The notes under the pieces: model-generated
The model's input: only the letters and a program-made list of their open reading frames with translations
Database searches by the model: none
Told to the model about the DNA's origin: nothing
Translations under genes and position numbers: made by a program
In this document: piece by piece, positions 44,501-56,500 of the stretch
Numbering within the stretch: the first letter of the stretch is position 1
How the letters are laid out: every line of letters begins with the position of its first letter
Assembly: GCF_964204645.1 (NCBI RefSeq)
Contig: NC_134031.1
Location: forward strand, 7,540,501-7,604,500
Length of the DNA stretch: 64,000 nucleotides
Direction of reading: 5' to 3'
DNA from: Tubulanus polymorphus
Taxonomy: Eukaryota > Nemertea > Palaeonemertea > Tubulaniformes > Tubulanidae

Positions 44501-47500
44501 AAACCATGTGGTCGGATAACGCCAAGTCGTTTGTGAAGTTGGCAAACATTCTAGTTCGGATGTTTAGAACAAAAGGGCCGCGAAGTGCTATTGTTGATGG
44601 ACTAAGCAAGCATGGGATAGAATGGAAGTTCATCACTCCACATGCTCCGTGGCAGGGAGCTTTTTACGAGCGATTGGTCCGCAATGTAAAAGAGCCGCTG
44701 AAAAAAGTGATTGGTAGAGCCTGTTTAACATTCTCTGAATTAACAACAGTGTTGACGGGTATCGAATGTCAACTCAATTCCAGACCAATTTCTAGTTTTT
44801 CAAGTGCAAAGAATGATCTACTACCACTCACTCCAGCCCACTTCCTGATCGGACGAAATCTCCAAGCTGTGCCTGATGTAGATGCTGTGTCCAAGAGTAC
44901 TAATCCTAGTAAAAGGTGGCTGTACCGCCAAAGACTCGAAAAGTCATTTTGGACCAGTTGGTATCGAGAATATTTGGCCGAACTAAATAGATTCAAGAAG
45001 TGGACTGTAGTTCAGCAGAACCTAAAAGTTGGCGATATTGTATTGATCGCTAAGGATAACGTGAAGAAGACTGAATGGAAAATGGGACGTGTAGTTGAAG
45101 TCTATCCAGGTCGTGATGACTTGGTCCGTTCCGTCGCAATTAAGACTGCAAATGGTGTATTAAAGCGACCAGTGCAAAAATTGCGATTGATCGAAAGCGA
45201 TACTTATGAAGAAAAAAAACCAGAATAAATCGTTGGTAGAAGTTGAACATTGCATACTGTAAATACGTTTCTGGTGAAAACTCGTAAACTCCTTTTCAGA
45301 GGGGAGTGTTCTGTCTAGCACATGTATTATACTTTAGGAGTCACCCCATTTTTTACTAGTACGTAGGCACTTAGATTTTTTTTGGAGCAATCCATCTTTT
45401 TGGTTGTTTTTTAGTAGAGTAGCCATGTTTTTTTAACTTGTGGCAGGTCGTCACTGGTAGTAGTCGACATTTTATCATGAGTGGAATGTATAGTCGCCGC
45501 ACCTAGATGTGTGAGTCCGGATTCAAAGTTTAGTTTTTGGTAGTTTTTTATGGTCATTGGCGTCAGTGCCCCAAGGGCGCCCGCGAGTTATCAGATATCA
45601 TAAAGCAAGGTTCCCGTGTGTGCGTTACGCGAATCGTACTAACTACGTGGCACGTATGGATGCGTCGACATCAGATCCGAAGATCCGACATGTTATATTA
45701 GTCATATATAAATAAATAGCTTTTTTGTAGTATTTCAATTCACTGCGTCACTGTCATCACTTTTCTTTTTTCAGTACTTATTCGCAATTTCTATCAGTTT
45801 TGACTTGATTGGGCTGTTTCTAATAATGCAGGCATCAATTTTTCATCTATAAAACCGTACCATCAATAACAATCCATTACGGGAGTATATCATGTCTATA
45901 TAAAATATCATGTCTATGAATCCCTCATCCCTTTCATCTCGTCTTTGCAGCATTTGTACTTCAATGACCGCAAAATATGGTCTTGTAATAGCGAGGCCCT
46001 TCAAATTTTCCCCAAAAAAAATTCAAGGCAAGATTTCCCATCCTAGTTCACCTTGCTGGAATTTCTATTTCATAAATCAAATACGAAAGAAACCGGCCAG
46101 TTTTGTCCGCTTATATTGGATTAAAATTTGCAATAACCACTGCACGTTTACACTTACCCTCGCTGACTTTTTTGGAAGTGACACCTTGAGTCCAGATCGG
46201 TAACAAGATAGGGCCATGACGTCGCGAATCGCCGACAGCGTTTGCTGGGGATGTGAAAACGGTGACCTCGTCAGTTTCTTACCAGCTGCAATGAAAATAA
46301 ACAAAATATCAACGAAATGAACGTAACATATAATATGTATTACGCAGGGGGGGTTGGGGGGTGGGGCGGCAGTTGGTGGATTTTGGAAAGCGAAATGTTC
46401 ACTTTTCCGACATTTGTCATTTTTTCACATTCATTATCAAAGCAAAAATCTTTCACATTTTTTTTCATGTCAAATTATGGATATTTTCTACAGTGAACTA
46501 AAAAAGTTTAGAAACATGAGGTCCAACAATGATAACAAAACACTAGGCTGACTTCAACCAAAAGGACAGTGGCCTATACACATTTTTGGGCTGCAAATGT
46601 GCCTAGGGTAGACACATCTACATACCAAATACGAAGACAATAATGTACAGAATGCATATTGAAAACTTCCCAAAACAACATAATTCAAGATACAGACGAA
46701 AGGAAACTTTGACTGAACAAAACAGTGAATAAAGCGACCTTTATAAAATCAAAAGATTACTAGCCCAGAAGACCATAGAGTGAGCACGAACCTGGATCGA
46801 TGACCAGTTCAATCATATTTGCTAATGTAACGTCGGTGTAGGACGTCACCGCGCCAAATCTCTGTTTCACGAATGTCACCAACTTATCGCCGAACTCGCC
46901 GACGGTTTCAACACTTGATTTGACTGACGCTCCGGCTGCAATACCACTCGTATCGATGTCTCCAGTACCCTGAAAAACATGAATCAGATTCAGTCATCAG
47001 TCGTCGAGTAACCTCGTTATCGTAAAATCACACAGTAGCAAGTCTAAACAACAATTGAAAATGCAGTCAAGAAAAAGATTTAATTCTTCTTTCGCTCTTC
47101 GCTCAGACTTGACTAAAAACAAACTTTTCTCCCATAGATATCCCATGCCTTCACTGTGAGTCATTTTTCCAATTTGTCGTGTAGTAAACTGAAAGTCCAG
47201 GGAGATTATACCCAATTAAAAAATGTATGACTATATCAATAATCCGAGGGGAATGTCATTGGTTTACATATCGTTCACTTGGGAGCAGTGAATCTTGAAA
47301 ACTACGTAGTATTTACACGTAGTACTGAGGTAGCTTACAAAATATGCATATCATAGGTAGGAAGTGCAATGTTACTTCACTATTCTAACACCTCCTGGTG
47401 GACATATACAATACGCACTAACATTGAAACTCTGAAACTCATAGGCCTGTTTGACATTTTTTGACGCAGCGCAAAATACATTCTCTTACTCAAAAACTGA

Positions 47501-50500
47501 TGACAGTGACTAGCGTATCAATTTCGGAAAGAAAACCGTTAATTCTTTACATGATTATCACTTTCCGCATGATATGGGAACACTCATATAAAAACATCAT
47601 GATTATCCCCTTGTGGGACATAAATCTCGATGGAGATATAATAGGAACTGTAGAATTCCTTGAAATTCAAATAAATGTGACAAGGGTGACGAAAGATCGC
47701 TTGTAAATGGTGCAGATAGGTAGTAAACATCGTCATAAAATGCATACACGCTTGCCAAAGCTCCTACGTTGAGCGCATTTTGGCTGGTCATCTCGGCAAA
47801 TGCAAAAACCTGACTAGTAGTAGCAGATAAATTCCGTTCTACGATTCAAAATCTCACATATGGAAATTGCGCTCGATATCATGAAAATGTTGAAAATTTT
47901 TCAATTGCATTATATGTTTATATGCTTTATTTTAATAATAAATGCCACAGTGAGCTCTACCCAGCATAGTGTAAGGTAATTCCTTATCACAGTAGCATAA
48001 ATATCGAACCTAAATAAAAAAAACCTTTCACCTGTTACATATACTTCAATATTTGAGTGAAGAGATTTTTGAATGCACTGCTGAATGAATGAATGACCCA
48101 CAAACTTCCACCCTTTCCACTTCCGAACAATCCAGCCCTTCCCAATACATCGCAATAATATAACTAGGGGTCTAGGGATGCCATGTCCGCTTGGGATGTG
48201 TTTTCAAATGCTCAACAATCTAACAATTTCAGTATTCAACGCCCCCTGGTGACCATATTAAAAAACCAATGACCTTGAAACACACTGCAATCATAGCACA
48301 TGTCAGCAGCATCGATTTTGTAACTTATTGTGATAACAAAATGTGCCTCATTACCAATTTATCATGGAAATACTAAGCTATTCTACTATTCTTCACCCCT
48401 GGTGACCATATGCAAAACCAAATGACCTTAAAACTCACCACAATCATAGAACATGTCGTTAGCTACAATTTTCAATTGATCATGGTAACGAAATATGCCT
48501 AGATACCAATATAATAAGGAAATACTAAGTTATGCTACTATTCAACGCCCCCTGGTGTCATGAGCTACAACTTTGCAATTGATTGTGGTAACAAAATATG
48601 CATAGGTACAAATATAATATAAAAATATTAAATTATTGAATTATTCAACGCCCCCGAGGGGCCATATACAAAGAAACAATGACCTTGAAACTCACCGATT
48701 GAACACGTTATGAGCTACAACTTTCCAATTGATTGTGCTAACAAAATATGCTTAGGTACCGATATATTGTGGAAAAACTTTCTGCCTACGAATGAGTACT
48801 GATGACACCAAGATTGCCGCCAATTGGGTCATAATTGGCTGATCAAAAACACCTGTCTCAGCTATTGAAAATCCTTTTCCATAGAATAGCCACCACAAAT
48901 TTCAATCAAAAATGGCAAACCAGTAGGAAGCTACAGGACTCATAATTCGGGCCAAAATTGACATTTTTGGGCACAAAAAAGGTCAAAGGACGACCATCTT
49001 CGAGTCCGATCGATCCAATTTTTCTTATGCTGATGGATCCTTGGGGGATTAAAATATATACGAAAGATCATGGTAAGCGCTGATTTTGTCCCAAGTGGGC
49101 TAATAAGCAATTAACGACCAACGCATTCAAGTGCTCATCAACGCCATTCATGTTACAAAAAATAGGTCAAACAGAGGCCAATGCTCTGCTATTGTTGTTG
49201 TTGATGTTATGGTTGTTGTTGCGGTTGTTCAACCAGCGTTACACAATAATGACGTAGCAATTCAATGCCCTCAACTATAACTCGGCGAAGAGCCAAATCC
49301 AAATCACATGAAATAAATGTAGTATCAGTGCAGCAGGTGATATTTATCAAATAAAAATACATCAAGGGCATAAATGGAATCCTATACGCATAGTATAATA
49401 CTGCTCTGTTGCTCTTTGACGTTCGATACGGAAAATGAACAGTTTTACGCATATGTTCAGGATTTATTCCTGCACACTCAAACCCCGACACCGTCATAAT
49501 TTCTCAAGGGCCCCTCAAAATGCCAGTATGAAAAATTCCTGATTGACCCTTTGAATAATGAGGGGTCCAGGGACACCATGCCCTGCCCACTTGGCGAAAT
49601 ACTTGACAATCTGACAATTTCAATATCCAATGTCTCTGGTGGACATGTACAGAAACCAATGACCTGGAAAATCACCACAATCAAAGAAAATGTGATGAGG
49701 TACAAATTCAGTGTTTTCATTAATAGCCGGGTGTCGGGTCCCGGAGCCGTCTCTTGGTCCTTTTAGACCCGGCTGATTTTTTCAACCCGACACCATTCCT
49801 GAATGGCTTTTGTCAGCTATCAGCACGACTGTGTATTTTCTGGCCAGAAGCATTTGTGAATAGGCCTATATGCTTCACAGACGCGTCACTCAGACTACTG
49901 CCGTGTGGTTTGACGCTACTCACTATTGCTAGCTATGAGAAAAGCGCGCCTCAACGCGCATGGCCTAGTTAGTTTTCCAAGAAATTGGCAATGTTCCAAT
50001 CAGCTGTCAGCGAAGCTGGAAGTTCCACGCATGTTGGCTGTTACTGCAGGATTCCGTTTGTAGCGGGCCTTGCAATCATTGAATTATTGAAAGGGAAATT
50101 CAAGGCCTTGAATTCAGCAATGGTTTTCAAAATCGATTTAGGGACTTCAATTAAAAAAATGTTGCAAATGTATAGAGTTATGATTGTTTTTGTAATAATG
50201 GAAATCTTGGCAACAGTGTGACGATGTTTAATGCGAGATATATAAATTGTATTGATTTCTTTTCACTGTTGTACGGAAGGTGTCTATTTTGAATTATTTT
50301 GTCTATTTTCATTGGGGAAACCCATTACCACAAATATCCATGATAAATCATCATGCACTGAGTTGTGTGTGATATCGCAGAGATCGTGTCCATTGACGGA
50401 TTTTGATACAAATTTCTTGGTTCAAGGGGACACATGTTGGGCTTTTTAATCACTTGGAGCTCGGATCCCCTTTGAATTTATCATATCTAACTTTAAAACA

Positions 50501-53500
50501 AACTTTTTCCTGATATTTCCGTCTCGACTTATGATCTATTTATTATCATCTGAAAAAAAGTAAGATTTCTCCTCATTGGAATTCAATCCAATCCAGTTTT
50601 CAATCTTAATTTTTCTGCAGTCCATCAAAGATTTTACATGGAAAATACTCAAAGAAGGAAGCTATGGTCCCTTCCATTTTGATAGACCCGTGATCTTAGA
50701 AATCAATATATTCTATATAAGATTGTAAATTTTATTATCTCCTTCAACCATGCTTCTTTCAATTTTGCTGGTAAAATCAGTAGGCCTACTCCAACCAATT
50801 TGCTTACTTAGGTTTGAAAAAGTGTGTTGGATTGCTTTTATTTTTCCTATAGCCTCACAACTATGAACCCGTTTTGGCCATCAGTGTAAGTTGGTCGAGA
50901 CCCTGCTGTTTTACTAAATGACCTGACGGCTAAAATGATTAATGAAAACACTGAAATTTGTAATTGACTGTGGTTATTAAATATGCACGAGTACCCATCT
51001 AAATGGGACAAGCCACAGACTTCAACATTTCTTGGGCTCAGGCTCAAACGCGAACTTCGAAAATACCATGCATTACGTATTTCCCATAGCATTTTGGATA
51101 TGTTCTACCTAGGGCCATCAGCTTAATTTTGTCAAGACAACTTTTTGAATTTCGACACTGTTCCTCAATTATGAGGTCATTTTCAAGGTCATGTCACTGA
51201 AAACCAGAGCTTTTAGGGCGTAGTCCTGGCCACTAGGTGGTGCATATGGCGCATTCTTTGCACTGCACTACTAAACCTTCATACTAACATTGTAACCAAG
51301 TTTCATCAAGATCACCAAAGACCCAGGCTCAGGCTCAAAGTCTATCTCCAAAATTACCATGTGTCAGTTCCCTTTGCATTTTGGGTATGTTGTACAACAA
51401 TGGCTGCCAATCTGCCATCTTGATTCTAATCAGGCCAGTTTTTGGGCTGTAGATGCGTGTCTAGGCTATATACATGTATAAACCAAATATCAACAACTAT
51501 CCTTCGAAGAGTTCATTGAATCCCGCCTTGTATTTGCAGTCTTCAACTCAAAAACAATAGCCAAATAAACTGATTCAAATTTTCGCTTACAATGACGTTG
51601 ATACTGCTGTAGATATTCTGACTCGATAGTTTCCAGTTCAATCCGCTGTAACCTTTCAAAACGATCACAAGCGATTTACGCACGGCGACGGCGACGTTTT
51701 TCGATCGGATTCTTACGTCAACCGTGGTTGTGAACGCGCTGTCCGCCAACGGGTATGTCGACGCCCGGTGAACTTCAATTATGTGCACTTCTCTGCAAGA
51801 ACGAAGTAAAAAACGGATGATACAATCGAATATCCGGACAACAGTTAGTACGGTCATTAATAAGCTGAACCTATAAAATATCAGATTAAATTGAGGTAAA
51901 ATTACCACCAATAAGGGTGGCCACTTTTGTTTGACAAGTCCTTCCCTGAATATTCCCTGACATGTAAGTTATTTTCCCCAATTTTTAGCTTTTTTACTAA
52001 TAAGATTCCCTGACCTTTTTAATTGAAAGAAAATTCCCTGATTTTCCTTGATTTTCAGGTTAAGTGACCACCACCCTGAATTAATCACTGACTGATCTTT
52101 CGTAAAAAGATATGCACGACTAGCGACAAGTGGATATGCTACACCATCGAATGATCATTTCATAGTTGTCATGGGGATTGTGTAGATTGAGCATTCTATT
52201 ATTGGAAACTGGTCATGAAGCCATTGCTGAAGCGGTTATTAAAAGGTTTTAAGAAAGTGCCTTACTTATTTGTAAGTTGTAGAGTCTAGTCAATTGACAA
52301 TGCATAAGCGTAGGATTGCATTCAAAAATTGAGTTCAAAAATAATTTACCGAGACAATTTTCAGAATTGAAAAGGGATCATAGGGGTTTGAGGGAGGAAC
52401 TCTGAATTTTGGGGTAATTTACCCCTTGAATTTTGATTTTCTGAATTCTAGGGCATTTAAGTAAGCGTAGGAATCCTGTTGATTTTGTCATAATGCTAAT
52501 ATTCCTGAAGACTGAATGAATATTATCATATTAAGGAAATTTTTAGTGACGGGTGTGGGTTATGACAAGACATGGTTCATCATCGGTTAGTCTATAAGAC
52601 ATGAGCTTACGAGAGATTGCGAACAGTAGCTTCCTGCTCAAATTTCTAGCTAAGATCTAGATGAGATGGTCATTAGAAATACAATACAATTATAACTATG
52701 TTCATGATATCTACGGCCTTTTCTAAGAGTATAGCATGGACACTTTTCAGGAAAAAATGTAAGGCGAAGGATCCAAGAATCGGTGTCATAGATTAACCCA
52801 GAACATTTTCTGAGAGTCCAGAGTGAAAAAAAACGTACCTAGACCTATCGGGCGGAAATGCACATCCTTTCATCGGTTGCAGTTGAATCTTCGACACCTG
52901 AATGGCAGTGGATTTCGAGCTCTTCTCAAAGTCACATTCATTAGGTAGACGGTCATCTGAAAATAATGAATAATGATTATGCTTAAAAATAGAAATCCCA
53001 ATATCGTATAAATTGATAACACTGGAAAGCAGAGTAAGCATTTTGTCACATCGTCACATAATTAATGAAACCGATTACATGAAATGTTTGCTCTGGTATA
53101 AAAACAACCAATGAATGAAGTTTTATTAGAAAACCAATGAATGAAGTTGTCATTAAAAATTTCATAGACCTGATATAATTTAGAACTGATGGACAACAGC
53201 TTTAAGTCGTACTAAATCTTTTCAAAGTGGAATGTCTTGTAGATTTTGTAACTCACACTGATCCAATACTGACCAGATAAGGCTGATTTCAAAAAGTGTA
53301 CTTATCCATATTTATCCATTAGTTGTGTTTACAATAACATTTTACTAAGGCTGGTGACACTGTTATTTATATTAAATTGCCCATGGGCGAAGTGTGGTTT
53401 ACCTTGAAAGCTACAGGTTGTTTGGAGTAAGGGCGTTGCTTGAAAAATCTTTTTAATTCGTGACTTCTAAGTTCTACAAGCTTAAATTGTCTTTTATCTT

Positions 53501-56500
53501 TCTTAAAGAATTATTTTGTAGTCAAATAAGACCAAAGATATACATCTGTTTACAGTCCATGTCCAAAATTTCGTAGGGTACTGGTAGGCGCGGCAGGGAA
53601 ACTATTTTATATTTTCAAAAAAATATTTTTCACAATATGAAAAAATATTCAAATAAAATTCATATGTCATAGGGTGGCAGAATATCGAGTCTTGGAAAGC
53701 TCTTCCAATGAATGGCCGCGGAAGCTAAAATGCCGGTACAGTAAGAAATCGGTGTATTAGATAGTTTAATAGTTTGCCGCTCAGTATTTTCAGGTCACAA
53801 GAAATTACTATTAATTACAAATCCTATCAAACAGAAAACACAGCGCTCATCTTCTGCTACGATAATTCAGCCTATTTTCATGTCAGCCAGCGTCACCATA
53901 TAGTAGTGTACTGTACGAGCATGTGTGTGTTTGTGTGTGCAACAGTCTAATGATTAGCACTCCGCGCGCACATGGAGGCCTTGTGTAAGTGAATGTTCGC
54001 TTACACTTCAATTTCAATCAAAACAATCACCGGGTATTAAAATGAAACAATACCTACAGGGGATATGTGAAATAATTACATTTTACCAGCAATGTGCATT
54101 TGAAATTCGCACATATACGTCACCTAGTCCAATGAAACGTTCGCCACTCTATGGCTTTCCCATAATTAATATATAATTATTTTATAAGCGCCGGAATTCC
54201 CTATGTAACCCAAAAACAGCCAATCACATTCGCTCGAAGAGACGAACTCCCCCAATCGAGGTCATTGCAATCGCATGAGTTAAGAATTTTCCCCCAAAAA
54301 CAGTTCGTTCGCCATGTCTTCAATCGCATCGATTATAGGTCGTTTAAGCCGAGAACCAATGAAACAAATGGTCACATAAAAAGTTTACCGCGATTTTACA
54401 TGAATTGGCTCAATGCCAACTTCAAATCTCTGACAAAGGTAAACACAAAAAAGGAAATTGAAGATTTATTCATGCTTTGAAAAATAATTATACATAATAA
54501 TTGCCTGATATCATCAAGAATGAATAATATTATGTATCAAGGATCAATAAAGTTAATTTGAATTTGAATATTTCGACAACTAAATTGAATTGAATTGACT
54601 GGTAAACAGTCTAACAAGGCTAGCCCCCCAATATTGATGACGTACATCCACTCAAAATTCATTATCAAAGAGGCCATAAAAATTTACGCAGATTCAAGAA
54701 ATGTATTGTATAGCAAAATAAACGAACAATTCCTAAATGTTATTGTTATTCTGAAATGCCAATTTTAATGACATAGGCCTAGTGCACATCGACTAGCACA
54801 CCACCGGTTTCATAACACATAGTAATTATCAATGTATATAAACATTATTGTGATGGTTTTTACCCTGTCAAGAAGTGGACTACTGAAGATGTAGAGCATA
54901 GGTTAGATGTACCCTCATTATGCCAACACAGAAAAACAAGATATAGGCATATGATTTATCAGGCATAACAAGCAATAAGATATTTTCCATGACAATCATT
55001 CGATAAATCTCAGTGTGTTGTTATTGCAGAATAATTTTCCCAGTAGCTTAAGGGCTAGTTAACTGAGATAGGCACCATAATATAGAGCTTATATCAACAG
55101 AGCCATACCTCTAGGCATCATAGGCATAAAAAAACAGGGGGAACCCACGAAAATTTGGAATTTCAAGGGCATATCAGGCCATTCTGAGACACTTTATAAT
55201 GCTCACTTAGCAGTTGTGACTCAACCTGTGATGCCTGCAAATTATTATCATTTGAAAAAGGTTGGAAAATATCTGACGGTTTGATTGCAGCAAAAATCTT
55301 TAAGGTAAATAAACAGTTGACATACAAGCTTGTAACAACGATTTTCCAAGGGCAGGTCTAAACCTAGTTGTGTTTATACATATGAATAAGAAAAATAGGG
55401 CAAAGAGGCCATGTTCTTGAATCAACCCTTTTCTGAAATAAATTTTGTAATAACGAATATTTGAAAAGTAGGGCTTCACGAAAAGCTCAATTCGCGCAAC
55501 AAATAGTTGTATGGTTCAAATGAATGCCTGACATTCTACCACCCACATACACTTTTTGCATCATAAATTTTCTTCAGTAAGCAAACGCAATAAAAAGGTA
55601 TGTAAATAGAGAGCAGCAAATGACACTCTTTTTCACTGCTGAAAAAAGTTTCATACCGCCTACAGATCTTTCCCCCTCTAAGGTGAGCGGCAAAAAAGTG
55701 AATGCTAATACCCGGGAATTAAAAAAACACTTCAGACAAAAACAAGCAGCCTGACAATATGATTAATTCAGAAGATAGCACAGATAGTGTCACAGCTAAA
55801 AATAGTATTATATTTTGAACTGGCTAGAAGGGCAACAGTTCCGGATACTCCACAGTCTTATTATTCAAGCGGTAGTTTATGTGATAAATCAGTGACAAAA
55901 GCATTATATCATTTACACACGAACCAAAACTGTTGAGCTTATTTCATTCTACTTTACTAGATATAAGAAACGTAATTTTCGAAGGATCTATTTTCAACAT
56001 CCTCAGCATTTCACTATTTCAATATCGTATAATATAGATACAGCTAGGGATACAGCTAGGGGCACACGAGCGTATTTTTTAGCCTGATCGCGACGATCGA
56101 ATTCAAAACGAATTTAGACCGAAATTCGGTCAGCAACCGCTACTTAGTATGAGAGTGTTAACAAATCACATTATATCAACAATGCATCCTATTGGTTGAT
56201 AAAAATGGATCGGTCAGTGGAACTGCCAGCGGACAAGCGAGTTTGCAGGCGATCTGAAGGCTGGCATAAATAATCGGCCAAAAATATCAAAGATGTTTAA
56301 TCGCCGGGCGATTGAGACGGCCGACGAAATCGCCCTCACCGGGAACAGCAGATTTTTCTGGTGATTTATACATTTGCTGCGTTCGGCCGAAAAATATGCT
56401 TGTGTGCCCCTAGCTAACTGCAGTGCCACTATAAAAACAGAAAGGCGAGGTCAAAGAACTGATTTCTCAAACTACTGTTACTAGAAATCGACGACTAATC

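Larger units (their letters stand above)
40481..45758 (+). mobile_element. BEL/Pao LTR retrotransposon, 5'-truncated and degenerate
   Basis: Gag with DUF1759 and zinc knuckles, then RT, RNase H, integrase and DUF5641, the BEL/Pao order. There is no 5' LTR: homology starts inside gag. A 3' LTR follows a polypurine tract. Gag and pol lie in one frame, broken by four in-frame stops and one frameshift, and the aspartic protease part is deleted. It lies in the intron of TGFBR3, opposite in orientation to that gene. Confidence 0.92.

Noticed and set aside
51543-51911. 122-codon frame as a stand-alone gene
   Set aside because: Only 51,591-51,792 is coding; it is TGFBR3 exon 3 with clear splice sites on both sides.
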